Source: Planctomycetales bacterium (GTDB lineage: Bacteria > Planctomycetota > Planctomycetia > Isosphaerales > Isosphaeraceae). Taken from it: a stretch of DNA of 48,342 bases. The first letter of the stretch is position 1. Each line of letters begins with the position of its first letter. Made by a program: the position numbers and the translations under genes. This document shows positions 24,839 to 33,096 of the stretch, piece after piece. The notes below the pieces were generated by a model. That model saw nothing but the letters and a program-made list of their open reading frames with translations. It did not search any database and was not told the DNA's origin. Where the stretch lies: NCBI GenBank assembly GCA_027451885.1, contig DAIDHX010000238.1, forward strand, positions 1-48,342. The letters are read 5' to 3'.

Positions 24839-25279
24839 ATGACGTCACATCGAGGCCCGAGGATGGCCGAAGCGATCCGTGAAGTGGTCTCCACGGCCAT
24901 TCTCTTCGAGGTCGCTGATCCTCGTGTACAGGCCGTGACCGTGCTCGGGGTTGCGATGTCGAACGACCTGCGCAAGGCGACGGTGCACGTTTCGATCATG
25001 GGGTCGGAGGCGGAGCGCAGGCGGGTTTTCCAGGGTCTGAAGCACGCGACGGGGTTTCTCCAGGCGCGTGTGGCCGCCCGGCTCCAGACGCGGTTCACGC
25101 CTGTGCTCGACTTCAAGCTCGAAGACGGCGTACAGAAGTCAGTCGACATTTCCCGGCTGATCGACGAGGCGATTGCGTCCGATCAGAGGAGTTCGTCGCC
25201 CGCGGAAGCATCTGCCGATGGGGACGACGCGGCGCCGGCTGCCGCCGAATCAGAACCCCGGGATTGCCACGAGCCATGA
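24839..25279 (+). CDS. rbfA: Ribosome-binding factor A
   Basis: The 146-residue product begins MTSHRGPRMAEAIREVVSTA. It has the RbfA KH-like fold pattern with DPRVQAVTVLGVAMSNDLRKA, and the family C-terminal motif LQTRFTPVLDFKLEDGVQ followed by RLIDEA. RbfA assists 16S rRNA 5'-end processing and 30S maturation. It follows infB by about 100 bases, the common order in bacteria. The last 30 residues are an acidic Ala/Asp/Glu tail absent from shorter homologues. A GGGGAAAG sequence about ten bases upstream could be the ribosome binding site. Confidence 0.92.
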   Translation: MTSHRGPRMAEAIREVVSTAILFEVADPRVQAVTVLGVAMSNDLRKATVHVSIMGSEAERRRVFQGLKHATGFLQARVAARLQTRFTPVLDFKLEDGVQKSVDISRLIDEAIASDQRSSSPAEASADGDDAAPAAAESEPRDCHEP

Positions 25280-25397
25280 CCGATCGGCCCGGCGCAGGCT
25301 GTGAGGCTATCCGACAAGCTCAGCCGTCCCGCAGGCCATTCGTAATCGTTTCAGGAAGACGCGATCCTTTACCCCAACCCGCGGCGACTTGACTGAC

Positions 25398-26330
25398 ATG
25401 CAAAGCAAAACGCGATTGCTCACCGACGTTCAAACCCTGCTCAAGAAGCACTATCGCAACAAGCCGGATCGCGACGAGGCCCGGTTGCCGATTCTGTCCG
25501 CCGTGATTTACGGCATCTGCCACGAAGATACAACGCGCGAGCAGGCCAATCAGGCTCTCGCGCGCTTCAACGACGAGTTCATCGACTGGAATGAGGTCCG
25601 CGTGAGCAGCGTTTCCGAGATTCAGGAAACGCTGGCGGGCATTCCGGAACCCGAGGAGAAAGCGCGCAAGATTCGCCGGTTTCTCCGCCAGCTTTTCAGC
25701 CGCACCTATGGTTTCACGCTCGAGTCGCTCGCCAAGAAACCGCTCAAGGAAGCGCTCAAGGTGCTCGAGACGTACGAAGCATTTGAGTCTGACTTCGTAA
25801 CCGCCACGGTTGTGCAGCTTGCGCTTGGCGGCCATGCCATCCCCATCGATCATGCGGCCGAGCGCGTGCTCCGCAGGCTTGGACTTGAAGAGGCGGATGT
25901 CCCCAGCCTGCGTGGGGCGGTTGAGCGCGCGATTCCCAAGAATCGAGCCATGGAATTCTGTGCACTTATTGAGGAGCTGGCGAGCGATACTTGCAAGTCC
26001 GAATCGCCCGACTGCCCGCATTGCGAGCTCAAGAAGCTTTGCCCGTATCCTCAAAGCGTCAAGGAGGCCGCCAAACCCGCCAAGAAGGGTGCCGTGGAGG
26101 CCGAGGCGTCGAAAGCCTCCAAGGCTGCGCATCCGAAGGCCCCGGCGGCCAAGCCCGCCGCCTCGGCCAGGTCCGCCCCGACAACTAAACCAAACGCGAA
26201 AACCGCGGCCGCAAAACCGGCGTCGCCCCCCACAAAACCCGCCAAGCCCGCACCCAAGAAGGCCGATCAGGCACCCAAGTCCTCATCCACAGGCAAGGCC
26301 GCTCCCAAGAAGCCTGGAAAGAAGAAATAA
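25398..26330 (+). CDS. Degenerate endonuclease III-like protein with Lys/Ala/Pro-rich tail
   Basis: The ATG at 25398 gives 310 residues; a TTG at 25389 is an alternative, and neither has a clear ribosome binding site. Residues 1-218 follow the endonuclease III fold and end in an intact iron-sulfur loop with cysteines 199, 206, 209 and 215 (C-x6-C-x2-C-x5-C). The catalytic-aspartate position is kept (PID, D151). The hairpin motif GVGRKTA is replaced by ESDFVTATVV, so the catalytic lysine and the hairpin glycines are missing. A monofunctional glycosylase or a non-catalytic DNA-binding role is possible. Residues 222-310 are a basic, repetitive AKP/KPAKP-type tail like histone H1, which probably binds DNA non-specifically. 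It sits after rbfA where truB is often found. Confidence 0.75.
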   Translation: MQSKTRLLTDVQTLLKKHYRNKPDRDEARLPILSAVIYGICHEDTTREQANQALARFNDEFIDWNEVRVSSVSEIQETLAGIPEPEEKARKIRRFLRQLFSRTYGFTLESLAKKPLKEALKVLETYEAFESDFVTATVVQLALGGHAIPIDHAAERVLRRLGLEEADVPSLRGAVERAIPKNRAMEFCALIEELASDTCKSESPDCPHCELKKLCPYPQSVKEAAKPAKKGAVEAEASKASKAAHPKAPAAKPAASARSAPTTKPNAKTAAAKPASPPTKPAKPAPKKADQAPKSSSTGKAAPKKPGKKK

Positions 26331-26542
26331 CGGGTCGTGACAAAAGGTCGGACGCGCGGAGCTTGTCCCCCGCGCGAGTCTGCCTCCGAGAATTCTTCAC
26401 CTCGCGACCGACAAATTCTTGTTGAACATGCTGGACGATCGCCGGCGCGGGTCTACAAGAGATCTCGTAGCCTATTCGTCGTGCGTCGGCCGACCTCACT
26501 CGGCCCGCTAAAATGTTCACATGATGATTTCGAGGTGTTCCC

Positions 26543-27028
26543 ATGCGTAAATTGTTGGGCCTGTTCGCGATCGCGCTCGTTGCGCTTCCCGCCCTCGCGG
26601 GCGATGGCAAGGACATTGTTGATACCGCCGTTGGGGCTGGCAGCTTCAAGACGCTCGTGGCCGCGGTCAAGGCCGCCGGTCTGGTCGAGACGCTGAAGGG
26701 CGAAGGGCCGTTCACCGTGATGGCCCCCACCGATGAGGCCTTCGCCAAGCTGCCCGAGGGCACGGTTGAGAGCCTGCTCAAGCCCGAGAACAAGGAAAAG
26801 TTGGTCGCGATTCTCAAGTATCACGTGATCCCCGGAAAGGTGCTTGCCGCCGACGTCGTCAAGCTCGACGGCCAGTCGGTGAAGACCGCCGAGGGCGCAG
26901 AGGCCAAGATTTCCGTGAAAGATGGCGCAGTCATGATCAACAGCGCCAAGGTAGTGAAGACCGACATCGAGTGCTCGAACGGTGTGATTCACGTCATCGA
27001 CACGGTCATTCTGCCCCCGAGCAAGTAA
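26543..27028 (+). CDS. Exported fasciclin (FAS1) domain protein
   Basis: The 161-residue protein starts with a signal peptide ([20 protein letters not shown]), preceded by GAGGTG. The rest is a single FAS1 domain with both family motifs: [20 protein letters not shown], the H-box region [11 protein letters not shown], and the end [16 protein letters not shown]1 domains mediate adhesion or matrix interactions outside the cell; single-domain forms are common in bacteria. It appears to be monocistronic, with a hairpin terminator 54 bases downstream. Its ligand is unknown. Confidence 0.92.
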   Translation: MRKLLGLFAIALVALPALAGDGKDIVDTAVGAGSFKTLVAAVKAAGLVETLKGEGPFTVMAPTDEAFAKLPEGTVESLLKPENKEKLVAILKYHVIPGKVLAADVVKLDGQSVKTAEGAEAKISVKDGAVMINSAKVVKTDIECSNGVIHVIDTVILPPSK

Positions 27029-27081
27029 GTTTTGAGGGGTTTCCCGCCGGCTGGTTTTCGATGAGTTGAATCCTGAAACTG

Positions 27082-27117
27082 GGCTGTCCAGGCGTGTCAC
27101 GCGCCTGGCAGCCTTTT
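27082..27117 (+). terminator. Hairpin terminator after the fasciclin gene
   Basis: GGCTG(T)CCAGGCG pairs with CGCCTGGCAGCC, with one bulged T at 27087 and a seven-base loop, followed by TTTT at 27114-27117. It starts 54 bases after the fasciclin stop. The T-run is short, so strength is uncertain. The rest of the 349-base gap to the next gene (27118-27377) shows no other feature I recognise. Confidence 0.7.
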
Positions 27118-27377
27118 GCGTTTTGTGCACGATCGTCCGGGGATTCGCACCTGGAAGTGAGAATTACTTCGAATTGTCGCGCGGGGATCACGGCATGGAC
27201 TCCGTGGGTGTGACAGACGGCTTGGCTTTTGTTCGCACAACGTGTTAATATTATGGGGCTTATCGAGCCTCAAACTGCTCACGATCGCGGGTTCAGGCTC
27301 GCCTTGATCACGCCTGCTTGCCGCCGCCAGCGCCCGCGGCTCATGGCTAGTAGAGACTGCACCTGGGAGGACCGGTC

Positions 27378-29837
27378 ATGATGGGGTCGTTTCGACGGAC
27401 TCGACTGACCCTTGCCGTGGGTCTTTGGAGCCTCGTCGTCAATCAGGTGCAAGGCACAGCGTGGGGCCGGCAGGCCCAGGATTCCAGACCCGCGCAGGCA
27501 GATAAAGCGCGCGGCGTCGCTCCGGCTGCGAAGAAGCCAGGCGCTGATCGACCCGCTCACGAGGGTCTACCCGCGTTGCCTGGCCAGGATGCGGTGAGTC
27601 AGTTTGTGCCGCTCCGGCCCGCCACGGTCGAGGATCGCCAGCAGACCGAGGTTGCCCGCCTCTACAGCGCAGCGCGGGGGCTGGAGGATCAGCATGACTG
27701 GGCGGATGCCGCTGCACTCTTCAAGGAAGCCCTCAAGCTGGATTCAGGCTCGGTTGCAATCGCCAGGCGGCTTTGCCGGATCTACATCGGTCCCCTTGGT
27801 CGCCCAGACCTGGCGCTTGAATTCGGCAGAAAGGCGCTTGCCGGCGATCCCAACGATACGAACACGCTCACGCGACTCTTCGAGTTTTATGACAGAACCA
27901 ACCCGGCCATGGCCGAGTCGCTCTGCCGCGAAGTCGTGGCGAACCCCAAGCTGGATGAGCATTCGGCCAGCCGGCTCCTGGCGTCGTACGAGTTGGGCAA
28001 GCTTTACTCGGGCAAGCTCCGCCAGGTGAGCAAGGCGGCGGATGCCTTCGCCGTGGTGATGAAAGGGCTCGACGACCGTGCAGCGAACCGGCTGCCTCCT
28101 GCTGTCCAGCAGATGATCCTGGGGCGGCAGCCAGAGCTCGCCTACCTCAACTTTGGTTTTGTGTTTCTGGCCGCGGACCGGCTTGAGCTGGCCGCGCAGG
28201 CCTTTGAGCATGGGCTGGTTTACGACGAGGACAACCCGCAGATTTCCTTGCTGCTGGCGGATACCCTGCTCAGGCTCAAGCGAGGTGACCAGGCGCTTGT
28301 GCATGTGGAGCGTTCGATCCGGCGGCAGCCGCAAGGCGCGGATGCCTACGAGCTGCTGGCAAAAATCCTTACCGCCCTGCACCGCGAGGCGGAGATCATG
28401 CCCAGGCTTGAAGACGCGGCCCGGCGCGACTCCAAGAACGTGCCGTTGCAGTACTACCTGGCTGATCGTTATCGCGAGATCGGTCAGACTGAAAAGGCCG
28501 ACGCGCTCTACAAGGAGCTGCTGCGTTCCCAGCCTACCCCGCAAACGTACCGTGCGCTCGCGACCTCGCTGCTCAAGCGGAAGCGGGCGACGGAGCTGCT
28601 CAAGCTGTTCTGCGAGGCGCTCAAGCGCCCCGGCAGCCCGGACGCCGAGGCTGTCAGCACCCAGCTTCAGGCCGCGGCGCTCGACGATTCCCTGGCGCTT
28701 GGAATGCTCGACGCGGGGCTTGAGCTGCTTTCGCAGAATCCCCCGGGCCTGTCCCCGTCGTCGGTTCGGGTGCTCACCTTCATCGCCAACGCGGGGGGGC
28801 AATCGGGCGGGCGCGACCAGCGGATCGAGCGCCTGATCAAGATTCAAAGACTCTTGCTCGAACGCGAGCCGAGCCCGCTGCTCTACAGCGAGATCGCCGA
28901 TGCCGAGCGCAGGCTGGGCCGATACGCCGCGGCCGCGCGCGAACTTGAAAAGTTGCTTACGCGTTATCCGAACGAAAGAAACGCCCGAACAGTGTCGTTC
29001 CTCGCCGAATTTCACCAGCAGGCCGGGCACAATGAGGCGTTCAGGCTCACCCTGGACCAGGCGCTCAAGCTCGACCCCAGCGACGGCGACGCCCAGGTCA
29101 GGATCGCGCGCCTGCTTTCGAATACAGGGCGTGTCGACGAGGCCGTCCGCGTGCTCCGCGCGGCCGCCAGACGCGAGCCGAATAACGCGCTCTACGACAT
29201 CATTCTGGGGGGCGTGCTCATCCGGTTTAACCGCAATGACGAGGCGATCAAGCTCTTCGAAGGGTTGCTCAAACGATTCGGCGAAAACGAGGAGGTCGTC
29301 AGCCTGGCGCATTCGAGCCTCTCGCTCGTCTACGTCAATCTGGGAAATTACGCCAGGGGAGAAGCCGAGCTCGAGACGATTCTCAAGATGAACCCGGAGG
29401 ACGCCGGGTCGAACAACGACCTTGGCTATCTCTACGCCGAGCAGGGCAAGAAGCTGGAACAGGCGGAGTCCATGATCCGCAAGGCGCTCAAGAAGGATCC
29501 CGAGAACCGTTCGTATCTGGACAGTCTGGGCTGGGTTCTTTTCAAGCGAGGCCGGGCCAGGGACGCACTCGAGCCGATGAAGAAGGCGGCGGAACGGATG
29601 CAGGCGGCGATCGATCAGGAAGGGCAAGCGCCCGACGCGACGATCTTCGAGCACCTGGGGGACATCTATTTTCAGTTGGAGGATATCGAAAAAGCGGCCG
29701 ACGCCTGGCGACAGGCCCTGAAGGCGGCCGGTCGCGCGGTCCCGCCCGATAAGCGTCTGGTCGAAATCAGGCGCAAGCTGGATTCGCTCGACAAGCTCGA
29801 TGCGGCGGCGAAGCCGTCAACTCGTCAGACACCGTAG
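27378..29837 (+). CDS. Large exported TPR-repeat protein
   Basis: The ATG at 27378 has GGGAGG seven bases upstream. The first 30 residues form a signal peptide (basic, then LAVGLWSLVVNQV). A short Ala/Pro/Lys linker follows. From about residue 85 to 800 the 819-residue protein is built of TPR repeats, clear examples being DWADAAALFKEALKLDSGS, DEAVRVLRAAARREPNNALY and SYLDSLGWVLFKRGRARDAL. No enzymatic domain is visible. It is probably a periplasmic or outer-membrane scaffold. The closing pattern (NNDLGYLYAEQGKKLEQAE, SYLDSLGW) resembles the TPR ends of many outer-membrane-associated proteins. Partner unknown. Confidence 0.85.
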   Translation: MMGSFRRTRLTLAVGLWSLVVNQVQGTAWGRQAQDSRPAQADKARGVAPAAKKPGADRPAHEGLPALPGQDAVSQFVPLRPATVEDRQQTEVARLYSAARGLEDQHDWADAAALFKEALKLDSGSVAIARRLCRIYIGPLGRPDLALEFGRKALAGDPNDTNTLTRLFEFYDRTNPAMAESLCREVVANPKLDEHSASRLLASYELGKLYSGKLRQVSKAADAFAVVMKGLDDRAANRLPPAVQQMILGRQPELAYLNFGFVFLAADRLELAAQAFEHGLVYDEDNPQISLLLADTLLRLKRGDQALVHVERSIRRQPQGADAYELLAKILTALHREAEIMPRLEDAARRDSKNVPLQYYLADRYREIGQTEKADALYKELLRSQPTPQTYRALATSLLKRKRATELLKLFCEALKRPGSPDAEAVSTQLQAAALDDSLALGMLDAGLELLSQNPPGLSPSSVRVLTFIANAGGQSGGRDQRIERLIKIQRLLLEREPSPLLYSEIADAERRLGRYAAAARELEKLLTRYPNERNARTVSFLAEFHQQAGHNEAFRLTLDQALKLDPSDGDAQVRIARLLSNTGRVDEAVRVLRAAARREPNNALYDIILGGVLIRFNRNDEAIKLFEGLLKRFGENEEVVSLAHSSLSLVYVNLGNYARGEAELETILKMNPEDAGSNNDLGYLYAEQGKKLEQAESMIRKALKKDPENRSYLDSLGWVLFKRGRARDALEPMKKAAERMQAAIDQEGQAPDATIFEHLGDIYFQLEDIEKAADAWRQALKAAGRAVPPDKRLVEIRRKLDSLDKLDAAAKPSTRQTP

Positions 29838-29990
29838 CATCCTTCGCCCGCTTCGCCACGATTTGCAAGCCGCAATCCGGCACGAGCCCCACGTTGCCCT
29901 GGTGCTCCGCGGGGCGGTTGTCTCCGCGGCGAACTCCGGCGCTCGCTGGTAACAGAAACTGCACGACGACCCGAGGAGCACAGAGATCTC

Positions 29991-30731
29991 ATGGCAGGCC
30001 ATTCCCATTCCGCCAACATCGCCCATCGCAAAGGGCTCGTTGACGCCAAGCGAGCCAAGCTCTTCACCAAGCTTTGCCGGGCTGTGTTCGTGGCTGCGCG
30101 TAACGGTGGCGGCGATCCCGCGGCGAACATGCGCTTGCGTTACGCGATTGATAAGGCACGCTCGTTCAGCGTACCCAAGGAGAACATCGAACGCTCGATC
30201 AAGAAAGCAACGGGGGAGCTCGGCGCGGAGAGCTATGAAGAAGTTCTTTACGAGGGCTACGGCCCCGGTGGTGTGGCCGTGCTTTGCGAGGCGCTCACCG
30301 ACAATCGCAACCGCACCGCCAGCGAGCTTCGCAGAGTGTTCGAAGTCGCCGGCGGCAACCTGGGCGCGAGCGGCTGCGTGGGCTACCTCTTCAATTTCAA
30401 GGGCCTCTTCGTGATCGATGCCAGGCACGTCACCGAGGACAGGCTCATGGAAGTCGCCCTCGAAGCCGGCGCCGACGACGTCGAGCTCATCGAAGGTTAC
30501 TACGAAGTCACGTGCGATCCCAAGCTCTTCGATATCGTGCGCAAGGCGCTCGAAGAGGCCAAGATCGCCGCGGAATCAGCCGAAACGAGCTACATCCCCT
30601 CGACCTACGTCGACCTCGACGTCGAAAACGGCAAGAAGATGCGCAAGCTCAAGGACCTGCTCGACGAAAACGACGACGTCCAGAATGTCTACGCCAACGA
30701 CAACACGCCCGAGGAAGCCCTGGCCGGCTGA
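29991..30731 (+). CDS. yebC: YebC/PmpR family regulatory protein
   Basis: The 246-residue product has the family start MAGHSHSANIAHRKGLVDAK, the three-domain YebC pattern (NMRLRYAIDKARSFSVPKEN, EVLYEGYGPGGVAVLCEALT, FEVAGGNLGASGCVGYLFN) and the C-terminal NVYANDNTPEE. Length matches the family. YebC-type proteins bind DNA as regulators, and recent work links them to ribosome function at proline stretches; which applies here is not visible. It lies 79 bases ahead of dapL and may share its transcript. Single-copy housekeeping gene, high certainty. Confidence 0.93.
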   Translation: MAGHSHSANIAHRKGLVDAKRAKLFTKLCRAVFVAARNGGGDPAANMRLRYAIDKARSFSVPKENIERSIKKATGELGAESYEEVLYEGYGPGGVAVLCEALTDNRNRTASELRRVFEVAGGNLGASGCVGYLFNFKGLFVIDARHVTEDRLMEVALEAGADDVELIEGYYEVTCDPKLFDIVRKALEEAKIAAESAETSYIPSTYVDLDVENGKKMRKLKDLLDENDDVQNVYANDNTPEEALAG

Positions 30732-30810
30732 GGGTGCAATTCCTCCCTGTACCAGGCAAGGTGATCGGCCCAAAATCGCAACCCGAACGCAAGAGAGGAA
30801 TGACGCCGCG

Positions 30811-31986
30811 ATGGCGACTGGATTTGTGAAGTCCGAGCGACTCCGTCAGCTTCCGCCGTATCTGTTCGCCGAGATCGACAAGAAGAAAAAGGCCGCGATC
30901 GCGGCAGGTCGCGACGTGATCAACCTCGGCGTCGGCGACCCGGATCGCCCCACGCCCCGAACGATCATCGACAGTCTCAAGCGGCACGTCGAGAATCCGG
31001 CCTTTCACCAGTATGCACTTGATCAGGGCTCGCCCGAGCTCAGGCGCTCGAGCGCCGCCTTCTGCAAGGCGCGCTACGGCATCGACCTTGATCCGGAAAG
31101 CGAGATTCTGCCCCTGATCGGCTCCAAGGAAGGGATCGCCCACCTGCCGCTCGCCGTGCTGAACCCGGGCGATGCCAGCCTGGTGCCCGACCCTTGCTAC
31201 CCGGTTTATCGCTCGAGCAGCATGTTCGCCGGGGCCGACGTCCACCTGATGCCGCTCGAGCCTCGCCTGGGCTTCCGGCCTGATTTTGACGCGATTCCGG
31301 CCGATGTGAAAAAACGCGCCCGGCTCTTGTTTCTCAATTATCCCAACAATCCCACCGGGGCCGTGGCGGATCTGGCCTTTTATGAAGATGTCGTTGCGCG
31401 TGCGCGCGAGGGGGGATTCGTGGTCGCGCAGGACGCCGCGTACAACGAGATGTTCTACGAGTCGCCGCCCCCTTCGATCCTCCAGGTGCCGGGGGCGAAG
31501 GAAGTCGCCGTCGAATTCCACAGTCTGTCGAAGACCTTCAACATGACGGGCTGGCGCGTGGGCTTCGCGATCGGCGGAGCGCCCTTGATCGCAGCGCTCG
31601 CCCAGGTGAAGGCGAACACCGACTCGGGCATCTTCACCGCCATTCAGATGGCGGGCAAGACCGCGCTCGATGAGTACGCCGCGCTCTCCGAGCCGATCCG
31701 GGCGCTCTACCGCGAACGCAGAGACGCGTTCACGGGCGCCCTCAAGAACATCGGTTGGGACGTCACCGCACCATCCGCAACATTTTATATGTGGATTCCA
31801 TGTCCGAACGGCATGAGCTCCACGGAGGTCTGCGGCCGGCTGCTGGAAGAGGCGGATGTGGTTGTGACGCCGGGCATTGGCTTTGGCCAGACCACCGACG
31901 GTTACATCCGTGCTGCGCTTACGGTGGAGACCCCGCGCCTGCTCGAGGCCGTTGCTCGTATTGGGCGGCTCAAGATCGGGTCGTAG
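30811..31986 (+). CDS. dapL: LL-diaminopimelate aminotransferase
   Basis: The true start is the ATG at 30811, with AAGAGAGGA upstream and 391 codons, the normal DapL length; the frame runs further upstream, but that part only shadows yebC. It begins MATGFVKSERLRQLPPYLFA, a DapL hallmark. PLP-binding features are GSKEGIAH, NYPNNPTGA, DAAYNEM, and SLSKTFNMTGWRVGF with the Schiff-base lysine. DapL converts tetrahydrodipicolinate directly to LL-diaminopimelate for lysine and peptidoglycan synthesis, the route used by many planctomycetes and chlamydiae. A related aspartate-type aminotransferase is the main alternative. Confidence 0.88.
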   Translation: MATGFVKSERLRQLPPYLFAEIDKKKKAAIAAGRDVINLGVGDPDRPTPRTIIDSLKRHVENPAFHQYALDQGSPELRRSSAAFCKARYGIDLDPESEILPLIGSKEGIAHLPLAVLNPGDASLVPDPCYPVYRSSSMFAGADVHLMPLEPRLGFRPDFDAIPADVKKRARLLFLNYPNNPTGAVADLAFYEDVVARAREGGFVVAQDAAYNEMFYESPPPSILQVPGAKEVAVEFHSLSKTFNMTGWRVGFAIGGAPLIAALAQVKANTDSGIFTAIQMAGKTALDEYAALSEPIRALYRERRDAFTGALKNIGWDVTAPSATFYMWIPCPNGMSSTEVCGRLLEEADVVVTPGIGFGQTTDGYIRAALTVETPRLLEAVARIGRLKIGS

Positions 31987-32043
31987 GCCGCGGCCTTGCG
32001 CAGGTTTTGCAACATCATTTCCAATGGGGACGCGAGGTCCATC

Positions 32044-32529
32044 ATGACGTCGACCCGGGCCTACATCGGTCTGGGCAGCAACCTGGGCGATCGTGATGCG
32101 GCCTTGCGCGCGGCGATCGCCGCGCTCGAGTGCGCGCCCGGCGTGCGCGTGGCCGCCGTGAGCGGGTTCTTCGAAACAAAGCCCGTGGGCGGTCCGGCTG
32201 GTCAGGGAGATTATCTCAACGCCGCGCTCGGGCTTGACGTCGTGCTTGCCCCCCGCGCGCTTCTCGAGCTCTTGCTGGCGGTCGAGAAAGGGCTGGGCCG
32301 CACCCGCGAAATCCGCTTTGGCCCGCGAACCATCGACCTCGACCTCCTCCTCTATGATGAAGAATGCATTGAGGAGCCGGGGCTTGAGGTGCCGCATCCT
32401 CGGTTCCGGGAGCGGCTGTTCGTGCTCGAGCCGCTGGCGGAGATCGCGCCTGGGGCGATCGATCCGTGCAGCGGGCGGACGATCGCCGATCTACTCCGGG
32501 ACCTGAAGGCTCGATCCACCGATTTGTGA
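32044..32529 (+). CDS. folK: 6-hydroxymethyl-7,8-dihydropterin pyrophosphokinase
   Basis: From the ATG at 32044 the protein is 161 residues and begins MTSTRAYIGLGSNLGDRDAA, the FolK N-terminus. Further motifs are GPAGQGDYLNAAL, the catalytic GRTREIRFGPRTIDLDLLLY with the metal-binding DLD aspartates, and VPHPRFRERLFVLEPL. It transfers pyrophosphate from ATP to the pterin in folate synthesis. The open frame starts at 31996, but the extra 16 residues are not part of the family. It is 57 bases after dapL and 19 before smpB, so the three are likely co-transcribed. Confidence 0.94.
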   Translation: MTSTRAYIGLGSNLGDRDAALRAAIAALECAPGVRVAAVSGFFETKPVGGPAGQGDYLNAALGLDVVLAPRALLELLLAVEKGLGRTREIRFGPRTIDLDLLLYDEECIEEPGLEVPHPRFRERLFVLEPLAEIAPGAIDPCSGRTIADLLRDLKARSTDL

Positions 32530-32548
32530 GTTTGCTCTCGAGGCGGCC

Positions 32549-33031
32549 ATGGCCAAAAAAACCGCGGCAAAAACCGAGGATTCCGGGCTCAAGATCGTGG
32601 CCCGCAACCGCCGCGCGCGGCACGATTATGAACTGCTGGAAAAGGTCGAGGCCGGGCTCGTTCTCACCGGCACCGAGGTGAAAAGCCTGCGCAACGGCAA
32701 GGCCAATCTCGAGGACTCGTACGCAGACGTGGCCGGCGGCGAAGTCTGGATGCACGGCTGTGACATTCCAGAATATCTGCAAGCGAACCGGATGAACCAC
32801 GTTCCCAAGCGGAGCCGCAAGCTGCTCTTGCACAGGCGGGAGATCAACAAGCTGGCGGGCCGGGCCGTGGAGCGTGGGATCACGCTGGTGCCGCTCTCGA
32901 TTTACTTCAAGGCGGGCCTGGCGAAGGTTGAGCTCGCCGTCGCTCGCGGGCGCAAGACGTACGACAAGCGAGAGGCGATCAAGAAGCGGGAAGCCAAGCG
33001 TGACATGGATCGGGCCTTCCGCCGGCGGTAG
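32549..33031 (+). CDS. smpB: SsrA-binding protein SmpB
   Basis: The 160-residue protein has the complete SmpB pattern: RNRRARHDYELLEKVEAGLV, GTEVKSLRNGKANLEDSYA, the RKLLLHRREI segment, and the basic C-terminal tail KTYDKREAIKKREAKRDMDR, which becomes helical in the ribosome. SmpB binds the tRNA-like domain of tmRNA and brings it to stalled ribosomes. Its RNA partner ssrA lies about 18 kb upstream in this window on the other strand. It starts 19 bases after folK. Confidence 0.96.
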   Translation: MAKKTAAKTEDSGLKIVARNRRARHDYELLEKVEAGLVLTGTEVKSLRNGKANLEDSYADVAGGEVWMHGCDIPEYLQANRMNHVPKRSRKLLLHRREINKLAGRAVERGITLVPLSIYFKAGLAKVELAVARGRKTYDKREAIKKREAKRDMDRAFRRR

Positions 33032-33096
33032 GTTACGCAGGAACATGTGTTAGTTCGATAGATCGGTTCGGGCTCCGGGAGCAAGGAGAGGACGCG

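Noticed and set aside
27744-29654. 636-codon minus-strand frame inside the exported TPR gene
   Set aside because: It is the antisense of regular TPR codons and matches no family; the plus-strand TPR pattern is clear.
30418-30810. Upstream extension of the dapL frame
   Set aside because: It is the shifted-frame shadow of yebC; DapL similarity starts at 30811.
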